Shown piece after piece: positions 51,617 to 60,041 of a stretch of DNA of 64,000 nucleotides. Positions within the stretch are counted from its first letter, which is position 1; each line of letters opens with the position of its first letter. The DNA is taken from the NCBI GenBank assembly GCA_002305165.1, contig DBQI01000043.1, positions 1 to 64,000 of the forward strand. Direction: 5' to 3'. The position numbers and the translations under genes were made by a program. The notes under the pieces were generated by a model. That model did not search any database. It worked only from the letters and a program-made list of their open reading frames with translations, and was not told the DNA's origin. The DNA is from Armatimonadetes bacterium UBA1398 (lineage in GTDB: Bacteria; Armatimonadota; Zipacnadia; UBA1398).

Positions 51617-52594
51617 TCACGCGAGTATCTGCTGCGCCACCGCGATGACGTCGGCCGCTGAGGGCATGAGGCTGCGCTCGAGACTCTCGGCGCAAGGGAT
51701 GGGGGCGAAGCCGCCACCTAGACGCACGGGCGGCGCCTCCAGGTAGTCGAAGGCGCCCTCCATGATGCGGCACGCCACCTCGGCCATGACGCCGCCCTGC
51801 CGCACTCCCTCCTCGATGAGGATCACACGTCCGGTTCGCGCGGCGGACTCGACGATAGCCTTGTCATCGAGGGGCTGGAGGGTGCGCAGGTCGATGACAT
51901 CACACTGCACGCCGACCTCGCTGAGAGCCTCGGCGGCCTCCAGCGCTTCGTCGACCATCTTGGAGTACGCGATGATGCTGAGATCGTCGCCTTCGCGCAC
52001 ACGGTTAGCCTGCCCGATCTCGACCACATGCTCCCCCTCGGGCACCGGGCCCTTGACGGAGTAGAGGAGCTTATGCTCGATGAAGATAACGGGGTTGTCA
52101 TCCCTGATGGCGGCGGTCAGGAGGCCCTTGGCGTCAGCGGGCGACCAAGGGGCGACGACCTTCAGCCCCGGCACCGAGATGAACCACGAGTCGAGGGTCT
52201 GCGAGTGGGTGGCTCCGTAGCCGCGCCCGCCGCCGGCTGGGAGTCGAAGCACCATGGGCACGGTGACGCCGTCGCCGTAGATGTAGTGGAACTTGGCGGC
52301 ATGGTTCACGATCTGGTCCATGGCGAGGGTTACGAAGTCCATGAACATGATCTCTACGATGGGTCGGAGGCCGGTGAGGGCGGCGCCCACGGCGACTCCC
52401 ACGAAACCGTTTTCGGAGATCGGCGTGTTGATGACCCGCTGGGGCCCGAACTCGCCGAGCAAGCCTTCGGTCACCTTGAAGGCTCCCCCGTACTCCGCGA
52501 TGTCCTCGCCCATGAGGATGACGCGGTCGTCCCGGCGCATCTCCTGGGCCATGGCCTCGCGGAGCGCCCAACTCGTGAACAGCTCGCGCGTCAT
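51617..52594 (-). CDS. Alpha-ketoacid dehydrogenase E1 component, beta subunit (orphan)
   Basis: 325 residues from ATG 52594 (GGAGAGGGAG upstream). Thiamine-diphosphate-dependent E1 beta: REAMAQEMRRDDRVILMGEDIAEYGGAFKVTEGL, INTPISENGFVGVAVGAALTGLRPIVEIMFMDF, and RVILIEEGVRQGGVMAEVA are all standard for pyruvate or acetoin dehydrogenase E1 beta. It needs an E1 alpha partner, which is not adjacent, and neither E2 nor E3 is nearby. The downstream neighbour on this strand is the GH140-like gene (73 bases). It is divergent from aspartate kinase with 139 bases between starts. The partner subunit must lie elsewhere, or this copy is left over from an operon break. Confidence 0.94.
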   Translation of the reverse strand: MTRELFTSWALREAMAQEMRRDDRVILMGEDIAEYGGAFKVTEGLLGEFGPQRVINTPISENGFVGVAVGAALTGLRPIVEIMFMDFVTLAMDQIVNHAAKFHYIYGDGVTVPMVLRLPAGGGRGYGATHSQTLDSWFISVPGLKVVAPWSPADAKGLLTAAIRDDNPVIFIEHKLLYSVKGPVPEGEHVVEIGQANRVREGDDLSIIAYSKMVDEALEAAEALSEVGVQCDVIDLRTLQPLDDKAIVESAARTGRVILIEEGVRQGGVMAEVACRIMEGAFDYLEAPPVRLGGGFAPIPCAESLERSLMPSAADVIAVAQQILA

Positions 52595-52733
52595 GTGGGC
52601 CGCTCCCTCTCCTGGGCGCACCTTCCCGCCGGTGCGCGAGAGGTCCTCTTGACCCCAGGCCGGAGGTGTTGTACCTCACCCTTTGAACACCTTAGCAGAG
52701 AACGGCTCATGCTCCGAGATAGGGCGGGAACCA

Positions 52734-54110
52734 TTGGAGAGGCGCATCGTAGTTCAGAAGTTCGGGGGGTCATCCCTGGCCGATGACACGGGCCGCTATG
52801 CGGCGGCCCAGAGGGTGATCGGGAGCCGTCACGCTGGCCTCAGCCCCGTCGTCGTGGTCTCGGCCATGGGCCGGTACGGGGCGCCCTACGCGACGGACAC
52901 GATGATCGGGTTCGCCCGCTCCATCGGCCCCGATGTCGCCAAGCGCGAACTCGATCTGCTCATGGCCTGCGGCGAGCTGATCTCCACGGTCATCATGGCC
53001 CACACTATCCGGCATCTGAGCGGCATCAACACCGTCGCCGTCACAGGTGGCCAGGCGGGAATCGTCACGAACTGGGACTTCGGCAGCGCCCGCATCCGGC
53101 GGATCCACCCCGAGTACCTCTTCCACTGCCTCGACCGCGAGAAGGTGCCGGTCGTCGCTGGCTTCCAGGGCATCACGGATCAAGATCGGCACGGCGTTCA
53201 CGGCGCCGTAACGACACTGGGGCGTGGGGGCAGCGACACCACGGCGACCGCTCTCGGCGTAGCGATGCAGGCGGAAGCGGTGGAGATCTACACCGACGTG
53301 GACGGGGTCCTCTCCGCGGATCCCGATATCGTGCCCACGGCTCACACGCTTCCGGCCATCTCGTACGAGGAGATCTGCGAGATGTCCTACCTCGGGGCCA
53401 AGGTCATCCACCCCCGGGCGGCCGAGATGGCCATGCACCACGACCTCGCGCTCTGGATCAAGCGCACCAGAGGCGAGGGCCAGGGGACCTTCATCTGCCA
53501 GCACTCGGACCACACGGACCCGAAGGTCGTCACCGGCGTTACCCACTCAGGCGTCGTGGCTCCCGTCATGCTGCACATCCAAGATCAGGACGACAAACCT
53601 TGGGTAGAGCACGAGCTCTTCCGGCTGCTCGCGACGGCGGACATACCCGTCTACATCGCCTCCACCACCCCGACGACCATCAGCTTCTGCCTCGACAAGT
53701 CGAACGTTGAGCGGCTGAAGGCGGTGCTCAACGCGGTTGTGGTGCCCGTGCAGCGCCCCTCGGAGCGCGGCGTGCGGGTCTACATCGTGCGGGTAGGCGA
53801 GGGCTCGGCCACCTATGAGGTGCAGCGTCGGATGATCGAAGCGGCTCCTCAGATGCATCCCCTCACGGTAACCGCCCGCATCGGGCAAGAGGCGCGCATC
53901 GTCTCGCTCATCGGACTACTGCTTCAGGACACGCCTGGCGTTATGGCGCGGATGGCGAGGGCTCTGGATCGAGCGGGCATCGAGCCGTTGCAGACGGCCG
54001 ACTCCCGGATATCGCTATCGGTGCTGGTCAGCGATGCCCAGGCCTCGGCGGCAGTCAGCGCCCTCCATCAGGAGTTCGTGGAGAGCGAGCTCGAGGCCGC
54101 CGTGAGCTGA
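52734..54110 (+). CDS. lysC: Aspartate kinase
   Basis: About 458 residues from TTG 52734, preferred over TTG 52683 because AGGGCGGGAA lies just upstream and the N-terminus becomes MERRIVVQKFGGSSLAD. It phosphorylates aspartate in the first step of the Lys/Thr/Met/diaminopimelate pathway. Motifs: KFGGSS for ATP, VAVTGGQAGIVTNWDFG (family 'GE-x-LS/Q' variant), VTTLGRGGSDTTATALG and IYTDVDGVLSADPDIVPTA for substrate. Two C-terminal ACT domains (from about 330) carry allosteric control (IPVYIASTTPTTISFCLD, DTPGVMARMARALDRAGIEP). It ends 73 bases before a GNAT gene. Cytoplasmic; complete. Confidence 0.94.
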   Translation: MERRIVVQKFGGSSLADDTGRYAAAQRVIGSRHAGLSPVVVVSAMGRYGAPYATDTMIGFARSIGPDVAKRELDLLMACGELISTVIMAHTIRHLSGINTVAVTGGQAGIVTNWDFGSARIRRIHPEYLFHCLDREKVPVVAGFQGITDQDRHGVHGAVTTLGRGGSDTTATALGVAMQAEAVEIYTDVDGVLSADPDIVPTAHTLPAISYEEICEMSYLGAKVIHPRAAEMAMHHDLALWIKRTRGEGQGTFICQHSDHTDPKVVTGVTHSGVVAPVMLHIQDQDDKPWVEHELFRLLATADIPVYIASTTPTTISFCLDKSNVERLKAVLNAVVVPVQRPSERGVRVYIVRVGEGSATYEVQRRMIEAAPQMHPLTVTARIGQEARIVSLIGLLLQDTPGVMARMARALDRAGIEPLQTADSRISLSVLVSDAQASAAVSALHQEFVESELEAAVS

Positions 54111-54183
54111 CGCCACAGCCCTCGAACCGGGTCCACGGCGGCGCTCAGACGGCAAGTTGGACGTCAGGCGGAGGTAGGAGGCG

Positions 54184-54705
54184 ATGTCCGTGATCCCAGT
54201 GGATCTTCGCATCGAGCCTCTGTCGCCACAGCATCTCGGGGAGCTGTTGACCTTCTACCGTTCGCTCTCCGCGGATGTCGCATGGTTCTATAGGCCCTTT
54301 GAACCAGTGGATGGGGCGACGCTCGGCGCCCACCTGGAGGAGGTCGCCGCTGGCCGATGCCGCTCTTGGGCTGTGCGAGGGCCGGAGGGGGCGATCCTCG
54401 GGCACGGCTTCATAGGCGGACTCGACGCCGTGCCGGTGCTGGGGATCGGGCTGCACCAGGACTACCTCTCGCGCGGCATCGGCCGTCGGCTGATGGAGTG
54501 GATGCTGGACGATGCCGACGCGCGGCGGCTGGCCGTCGTGACCTTGACCGTCATGAAGGCGAACGAGCGGGCCCGACGTCTCTATGAGCGAGTGGGCTTC
54601 GCCGTGACGGGAGAAGCCGACTTTCGCGCTCCGGGCGACAGCTTAGCTATGGAGCGACGTTTACCCACGGCGGCCAATGGGGATGCCCCATGCGACAAAG
54701 GGTGA
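54184..54705 (+). CDS. GNAT-family N-acetyltransferase
   Basis: 173 residues from ATG 54184, preceded by TAGGAGG. The acetyl-CoA loop is QDYLSRGIGRRLMEWML (near 96-112), and the C-terminal NERARRLYERVGFAVTGE strand-helix is classical of RimI/PhnO-like GNATs. The substrate is unknown. The first 40 residues (IEPLSPQHLGELLTFYRSLSADVAWFYRPF) form the usual N-terminal acceptor site. It sits between aspartate kinase and a two-component system on the same strand, with 66 bases to the latter. Confidence 0.92.
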   Translation: MSVIPVDLRIEPLSPQHLGELLTFYRSLSADVAWFYRPFEPVDGATLGAHLEEVAAGRCRSWAVRGPEGAILGHGFIGGLDAVPVLGIGLHQDYLSRGIGRRLMEWMLDDADARRLAVVTLTVMKANERARRLYERVGFAVTGEADFRAPGDSLAMERRLPTAANGDAPCDKG

Positions 54706-54771
54706 CGCCTTCGGGCACAATAGAAGGTAAGGGCCTGCGACGGTGCGGCGGCCCACGCGGGGGAGGCTAGG

Positions 54772-55461
54772 ATGCGCGATATTCTGATCGTCGATGATGA
54801 TCCCAACGTCCACGAGATACTGCGCATGTACCTCGAGAAGGACGGCTTTGAGGTTCGGTCCGCCCACAATGGGACCGAAGGTACCGCCAAGGCAAGCGAG
54901 GATCCACCCGATCTGGCCATACTCGACATCATGCTCCCAGACTTCGATGGGTACGAGGTGTGCCGGCGAATCCGGGCGGAGCGCAATGTCCCCATCATCT
55001 TCCTCACATGCAGGGATGACGATATCGACCCCATCATCGGCCTGGAGGTGGGAGCCGATGACTACATCACGAAGCCCTTCAGCCCTCGGGAGGTCGTGGC
55101 GCGGGTGAAGGCCGTTCTCCGTCGCACGACAGCGGAGGTTGTGGAGCCTCAGGCCCCCATCGTCGTCGGCGAGGTCCGGATCGACCGCCGCACGCGCGAG
55201 GTGGACGTGGCGGGCCGGTTCATCCGACTCACGCCCAAGGAGTTCGACATCCTCTGTCTGCTCGCGTCCCATCCCCGTGTCGTGTTCTCGCGGGACGAGA
55301 TCATGGAACGGATATGGGGCTACAGCTTCGACGATTGCGACGTGCGCACCGTCGACACCCATGTGAAGCGGCTCCGCCGCAAGCTCGGCGAGGGTGGCTA
55401 CGAGGGATGCACGATCGAGGCGGTGTGGGGGACGGGGTACCGGCTGGTAGCCGAGGAGTGA
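54772..55461 (+). CDS. OmpR/PhoB-family response regulator
   Basis: 229 residues. Receiver domain (1-115): acidic pocket Asp8-Asp9-Asp10, phospho-acceptor Asp52 (LAILDIMLPDFDG), Thr79 and Lys101 (ITKPFSPRE). Winged-helix DNA-binding domain (about 130-225): LTPKEFDILCLLASHPRVVFSRDEIMERIWG and DTHVKRLRRKLGEGG, ending WGTGYRLV. It is the partner of the histidine kinase four bases downstream (TGA 55459-55461, TTG 55466). A GCGACA / CACAAT pair upstream (near 54690-54719) is a possible promoter. The target genes are not known; hydF further down the same operon is a candidate link. Confidence 0.95.
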   Translation: MRDILIVDDDPNVHEILRMYLEKDGFEVRSAHNGTEGTAKASEDPPDLAILDIMLPDFDGYEVCRRIRAERNVPIIFLTCRDDDIDPIIGLEVGADDYITKPFSPREVVARVKAVLRRTTAEVVEPQAPIVVGEVRIDRRTREVDVAGRFIRLTPKEFDILCLLASHPRVVFSRDEIMERIWGYSFDDCDVRTVDTHVKRLRRKLGEGGYEGCTIEAVWGTGYRLVAEE

Positions 55462-55465
55462 TACC

Positions 55466-57211
55466 TTGTTCCGTGGCCTATCCGCCAGGCTAGTGGTGAG
55501 CCACGTCGCCGTCGCTCTCCTAGGCGTGGCCCTGGTGACGTATGGAAGCTCCCTCCTGTTCGCCCGCAGCCACAGCCGGAATATCGAGCAGCGGCTCATC
55601 AGCACGGCAGAGTCGCTTGCCCACAACGTGGCGGGGCCCCTCGCCGGCAAGGATCGGGCGACCATAGCGCTCATCGTGAACACTGCGGGGCGAGTGATCG
55701 CCGGCCGGGTGTGCGTCCTCGATGCGGAGGGGTTCAGTCTCATCGCCACAAGCGATGTTCCCCCTACCGATGGCCATCGGCACGAGGAGTTCGTGCGCGA
55801 CGCGGCGCGCGGAGAGTCATCGCTGGATGTTGTCGATGTCGAGTGCTCGGGTCTGACCTATACGGTGACCGTCCCGATCCTTCACCCGGCCACATCGGAT
55901 ACCATCGGTGTGCTCCTCCTACACGCTCCGACCCAGGACTACGAGCTCACCCCCTTCCTACAGCGAACGCTCACGCTTGTCGCGGGGCTTGCGGCAGCCC
56001 TGGTGGCGGTGCTCCTCGCGGCCCTGGTGGCTCATAGCCTGGCTCATCCCATCGAGCGGATCACCGAGTCGGCCAGAGCCCTGGCGGAGGGCGACTTCGA
56101 GCGGCGGATCGATCCGAGGGGACCGGCGGAGGTTCGTAGCCTTGCGGGGGCGCTCAACTGGGCCTCGTCAGAGCTGCAGCAGGCCTTCCAGACGCTCGCC
56201 AGCGAGCGGGCGCGCCTCGCGGACCTGCTTGCGAGTATGTCCGAGGGCGTGGTGGGCGTCGACGGCGCCGGGCGGGTCGTTGAGGCCAACGAGCCGGCGC
56301 GCCGCCTCCTGGCGTTGACGGGGGAGCCCATCGTCGGTGCCGAGCTGAGCGAGCTCGTGCCGAAGGCCGAGACGCGTGCAGCGCTCGCTCACGGAACCGG
56401 CGCGGAGTGCCTCGCGGTGGGCAACCGCCTGCTTCGCATCCAGGCCGCCACGCTGGCCGGGGGCGAGGGCTTCGTGGCGGTGGTCTCCGATGTCACCGAG
56501 TCGGAGCGGATCGAGAAGATGCGGGAGGACTTCATCGCGAACGCCTCCCATCAGCTCCGCTCGCCTCTGATGTCCATCCGTGGCTATCTGCAGGCCATCG
56601 TCGATGGCGCCGCGGAGTCTGACGAGGAGCGCGCGCGTTGCGTCGACGTGGCCCTAGAGCAAGTCGCCCTCCTGGCCCGTCGGACGGACAAGCTGCTCGA
56701 GCTATCCAAGCTCCAGGCGCGGGAGGGGCCTGCGGATCCCCGGGAGGTGCGGCTGGACGAGCTGGCGGCGAGGGCCTGCGAGCATATACGCCCTCAGGCC
56801 GAGGCCCGCGGCGTCCGGGTGGAGCTTCACAGACCGGAGCAACCAGCGTGGGTATCGGGTGACGCGGACCAGGTGCTCGAGGCGGTCCACAATATCCTGG
56901 ATAACGCCATCCGGCATAGCCCCCGCGGCGGAACCGTGGTGGTCACCGTGGAGCAGGTGGATGGCGAGGCGCGGGTGTCCATCGCGGACAACGGCCCGGG
57001 TTTCGTGGAGACGGACGAGAGCCTCTTCTGGAAGCGGTTCTACAGTGGCCAGCAGAACGGGGCCGCCGGGCTCGGCCTAGCCATCACGCAGGAGATCGTC
57101 CGCGCCCACTCCGGCCGCGTGTGGGCAACCGCGAACCCCGAGGGTGGGGCGATCTTCGGGTTCGGCCTACCATCCCATGAGCCGACGGGCATACCGGACG
57201 CGACCGAGTAA
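55466..57211 (+). CDS. Membrane sensor histidine kinase
   Basis: 581 residues from TTG 55466, with GAGGAG (55454-55459) six bases upstream inside the regulator gene. Membrane span 1 at about 9-30, an extracytoplasmic sensor (about 35-168), span 2 at about 170-195 (LVAGLAAALVAVLLAALVAHSL), HAMP (HPIERITESARALAEGDFERRI), a PAS-like domain (about 255-345), HisKA with His362, and HATPase_c with the N box at Asn476 (HNILDNAIRHSP), DNGPGF and GLGLAI. The H-box reads SHQLRSPL instead of SHELRTPL, changing the acidic and Thr residues next to His that govern phosphotransfer and phosphatase activity. The end is 16 bases before the hydF start. Confidence 0.94.
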   Translation: MFRGLSARLVVSHVAVALLGVALVTYGSSLLFARSHSRNIEQRLISTAESLAHNVAGPLAGKDRATIALIVNTAGRVIAGRVCVLDAEGFSLIATSDVPPTDGHRHEEFVRDAARGESSLDVVDVECSGLTYTVTVPILHPATSDTIGVLLLHAPTQDYELTPFLQRTLTLVAGLAAALVAVLLAALVAHSLAHPIERITESARALAEGDFERRIDPRGPAEVRSLAGALNWASSELQQAFQTLASERARLADLLASMSEGVVGVDGAGRVVEANEPARRLLALTGEPIVGAELSELVPKAETRAALAHGTGAECLAVGNRLLRIQAATLAGGEGFVAVVSDVTESERIEKMREDFIANASHQLRSPLMSIRGYLQAIVDGAAESDEERARCVDVALEQVALLARRTDKLLELSKLQAREGPADPREVRLDELAARACEHIRPQAEARGVRVELHRPEQPAWVSGDADQVLEAVHNILDNAIRHSPRGGTVVVTVEQVDGEARVSIADNGPGFVETDESLFWKRFYSGQQNGAAGLGLAITQEIVRAHSGRVWATANPEGGAIFGFGLPSHEPTGIPDATE

Positions 57212-57213
57212 CG

Positions 57214-57230
57214 AAGGAGGATCCGCCATA
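57214..57230 (+). promoter_or_regulatory. Shine-Dalgarno and inferred AUA start of hydF
   Basis: AAGGAGG (57214-57220), a seven-base spacer ATCCGCC and ATA (57228-57230) in the hydF frame. The consensus ribosome site points at the ATA. The protein from there, MAASAPKGLRLHISLFGRRN, has the same N-terminal length as other HydF proteins. Confidence 0.55.
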
Positions 57231-58472
57231 GCCGCCAGCGCCCCCAAGGGCCTTCGCCTCCACATCAGCCTGTTCGGAAGACGGAACGTGGGCAAGTCGA
57301 GCCTGCTCAACGCGATCACCCGGCAGCAGGTGTCCATCGTCTCCGAACACGCGGGAACCACCACAGACCCTGTTGAGAAGCCCATGGAGCTTCCCCCTCT
57401 GGGGCCCGTGCTGTTCATCGATACGGCGGGAATCGACGACGTGGGGGAACTGGGCGAGCTGCGCGCCGCCCGAACGCGCCAGGTGTTCGACCGCACCGAT
57501 CTCGCCCTGATAGTGACCGATGGCCAATGGGGCGAGTTTGAGCAGGCGATCCTCGCGGAGTGTGGCCGCCGTGACACCCCCGCCATCGCGGTGTTCACGA
57601 AGTCGGATGTCCGCGTACCGCCTCCGGAAGCTGCCAAAGAGCTCACGGAGCGGACTCTGCCGTGGGTGGCGTGCTCGGCGCTCACAGGAGCGGGGATGAC
57701 CGAGCTTCGGGAGGCGCTGCTGCAGGCCGCGCCTGCCGACTTCATCGAGAATCCCATCATCGTGTCCGACCTGGTCGGCCCTGGTGGCATGGCTGTGCTT
57801 GTGATCCCCATCGACAAGGAAGCGCCGAAGGGGCGTCTCATCCTGCCCCAGGTGCAAGCGATCCGGGACCTCCTCGATGGCGACGTGATGTGCGTCGTCA
57901 CGAAGGAAGTGAGCCTGCGGGACGCCCTGGCGCGGCTGACCGAACCGCCCAAGCTCGTGGTGACCGACTCCCAAGCCTTCGCGACGGTGGCCAAGGACAC
58001 TCCGCCCGAGATCCCGATGACGAGCTTCTCGATCCTGTACGCCCGCTTCAAGGGTGACCTCGCCGCTCAGGTGGAGGGCGCCCTCGCCGTCGACGGCCTA
58101 CTCCCCGGCGATAGGGTCCTCGTTGCCGAGGCCTGCACCCATCACCCCATCGAGGATGACATCGGCCGGGTGAAGATCCCTCGTTGGCTGAACGAGCGCG
58201 TGGGAGGACCACTGCGGTTCGACACCGTGCAAGGGCACGACTTCCCCGAGGACCTGAGCCCGTACAAGCTGGTCATCCACTGCGGGGCGTGCATGTGGAA
58301 CCGCCGCGCTGTGCTCAACCGGATCCTGCGGTGCCGCGAGGCGGACGTGCCCATCACGAACTACGGCGTCGTCATCGCCCACAGCCTCGGCATCCTCGAG
58401 CGCGCCGTCGCCCCCTTCCCGGCGGCACGCGAGGTTCTGGCGGCCCGCAAGCGCCACTCAATGGCCGAGTGA
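57228..58472 (+). CDS. hydF: [FeFe]-hydrogenase H-cluster maturation GTPase HydF
   Basis: About 414 residues. HydF is the GTPase and scaffold that assembles the 2Fe subcluster of [FeFe]-hydrogenase with HydE and HydG. P-loop GRRNVGKSS (17-25), switch GTTTDP, DTAGIDDVGELGE, and a C-terminal metallocluster site with Cys303, His305, Cys352 and Cys355 (ACTHHP; IHCGACMW), about 45 residues apart, matching C-x-H-x(44-53)-HCxxC. The start is unusual: AAGGAGG (57214-57220) is seven bases before an ATA at 57228, and no ATG/GTG/TTG lies between it and the P-loop; the nearest upstream ATG (57177) would overlap the kinase. HydE and HydG are not nearby. Confidence 0.93.
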   Translation: MAASAPKGLRLHISLFGRRNVGKSSLLNAITRQQVSIVSEHAGTTTDPVEKPMELPPLGPVLFIDTAGIDDVGELGELRAARTRQVFDRTDLALIVTDGQWGEFEQAILAECGRRDTPAIAVFTKSDVRVPPPEAAKELTERTLPWVACSALTGAGMTELREALLQAAPADFIENPIIVSDLVGPGGMAVLVIPIDKEAPKGRLILPQVQAIRDLLDGDVMCVVTKEVSLRDALARLTEPPKLVVTDSQAFATVAKDTPPEIPMTSFSILYARFKGDLAAQVEGALAVDGLLPGDRVLVAEACTHHPIEDDIGRVKIPRWLNERVGGPLRFDTVQGHDFPEDLSPYKLVIHCGACMWNRRAVLNRILRCREADVPITNYGVVIAHSLGILERAVAPFPAAREVLAARKRHSMAE

Positions 58473-58473
58473 G

Positions 58474-59832
58474 CTACCGGGCCGCTTCGGCCGCGGCGTC
58501 TCGCCGAACGAGACGCCGCAGGAACAGGTAGCCGATGGTCCCCGCGATGAGCGAACCCAGCATGATGCCAGCCTTCGAGACGGCATGATTGTATGTCCCC
58601 TGGAACGCGAGGCCCGCGATGAACAGGGCCATCGTGAAGCCGATACCGCCCAGCCACCCCACGCCGTAGATATGCGCCCAACGGAGGCCATGTGGGAGGT
58701 CCGCCAGCCGCAGGTGCACGGCGAGCCACGACGCCCCGAAGATCCCAATGTGCTTGCCGAACACGAGACCCAGCACGATCCCGATCGCGACGGGATCCAG
58801 CATGTGGTCGATGACGGTACGGTCCAGGATGACGCCGGAGTTCGCCAGGGCGAACACGGGCATGATGACGAAGCTAACCCAAGGATGCAGCAGACGCTCG
58901 AGCCTCTGGAGGGGGGTCTGGGCCTGCTCACAGACATGCTCCAACGCCTGCACGATCGAGCGCTGCCGGGTATTCGTGAAGGTCGAGAGCCCTATCTCGC
59001 CTGACGACGCGAACTCCTCCACGTACAGCCTGCCCACGCGAACGAACTCATCGCTATCCATGCGCGTGCGCGTGGGAATCGCGAGGGCCCCAAGCACCCC
59101 GGCCATGGTGGGATGCACCCCCGACTTGAGGAACGCCATCCAGAGGACGATGCCCAGGAAGAGATACGCCAGCGGGTTACGGACGCCGACTTGGTTCAGC
59201 AGTGCCATGACGAGGAACACGCCCAGGCCCACCAGCAGGGCGTACAGGAAGAGATCCTCCGTGTAGAAGATCGCGATGACCAGGGTGGCCCCGATGTCGT
59301 CCGCGATGGCCACCGCGGCGAGCAGGACGCGGACGCCGACGGGGATTCGGTCCCCCACGAGGGCGAGCACACCGAGCGCGAAGGCGATGTCCGTAGCCAC
59401 AGGAACGCCCCAGCCCCGGATTCCATCGGTTCCGTAGTTGAGGGCGGCGAAGATCGTCGCGGGAACGACCATCCCGCCGAAGGCCGCAATCACGGGCAAT
59501 GCGGCCTGTCGGGGCGATGACAGCTCGCCGACGAGGACCTCTCGCTTGATCTCTAGGCCGATCACGAAGAAGAACACGGCCATGAGACCATCGTTGATCC
59601 AGAAGTGCAGCGACCGAGTGAGGGAGTACTCCCCGAATCCCACCACGATCTCCGTCGACCACAGCGCCTCGTAGGTCTCGCCCCAGGGCGAGTTCGCCCA
59701 GATGATGGCCACGACGGCACAGAGAAGCAGGACGATGCCGCCGGAGGTCTGCATGTTCGCGAAGCGCTGGAACGGGGCGACGACCCGATCCAGAGGCTCG
59801 GACTTCAGGTGCGGAGTGTCGACGGTACTCAT
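58474..59832 (-). CDS. nhaA: Na+/H+ antiporter NhaA
   Basis: 452 residues from ATG 59832 (GGAAGGACC upstream). It exchanges 2 H+ for 1 Na+ across the inner membrane. The ion-binding aspartates are Asp178-Asp179 (AVAIADDIGATL) with Asp148 (VATDIAFALGVL) as the third conserved acid; FVIGLEIKREVLVGEL and GWLGGIGFTMALFIAGLAF are other family signatures. About 12 spans; slightly longer than the E. coli protein because of a loop near 270-320 (TNTRQRSIVQALEHVCEQ) and a charged C-terminus. It converges with hydF with one base between the stops, and a strong hairpin lies inside its 3' end. Monocistronic. Confidence 0.97.
   Translation of the reverse strand: MSTVDTPHLKSEPLDRVVAPFQRFANMQTSGGIVLLLCAVVAIIWANSPWGETYEALWSTEIVVGFGEYSLTRSLHFWINDGLMAVFFFVIGLEIKREVLVGELSSPRQAALPVIAAFGGMVVPATIFAALNYGTDGIRGWGVPVATDIAFALGVLALVGDRIPVGVRVLLAAVAIADDIGATLVIAIFYTEDLFLYALLVGLGVFLVMALLNQVGVRNPLAYLFLGIVLWMAFLKSGVHPTMAGVLGALAIPTRTRMDSDEFVRVGRLYVEEFASSGEIGLSTFTNTRQRSIVQALEHVCEQAQTPLQRLERLLHPWVSFVIMPVFALANSGVILDRTVIDHMLDPVAIGIVLGLVFGKHIGIFGASWLAVHLRLADLPHGLRWAHIYGVGWLGGIGFTMALFIAGLAFQGTYNHAVSKAGIMLGSLIAGTIGYLFLRRLVRRDAAAEAAR
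58493..58519 (+). terminator. Hairpin inside nhaA 3' end, after hydF
   Basis: Perfect 11-bp inverted repeat GCGGCGTCTCG (58493-58503) and CGAGACGCCGC (58509-58519), loop CCGAA. It is 20 bases after the hydF stop on the plus strand and lies within codons for the C-terminal RRDAAAEAAR of NhaA. It probably ends the response-regulator/kinase/hydF operon and may also affect nhaA mRNA. Confidence 0.6.
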
Positions 59833-60041
59833 TGCGGTCCTTCCGTGCAGGGCCCCCCGCGAGTCGGATGGGCCTCGGCCCCAGAGTCTACACCCGGAAT
59901 GGTCTTACCGGCGCGCGAATACGGCGGGGGCCGAAGGCTTAGTCGGCCGTGAGCTGCAGAGGCTGCAGCAGGGCGTCAACCGGGACACTCTTGGGCTCTG
60001 GCAGCTGGTGCTTGTTCAATGCATTGGCTCCAGACGACGCC

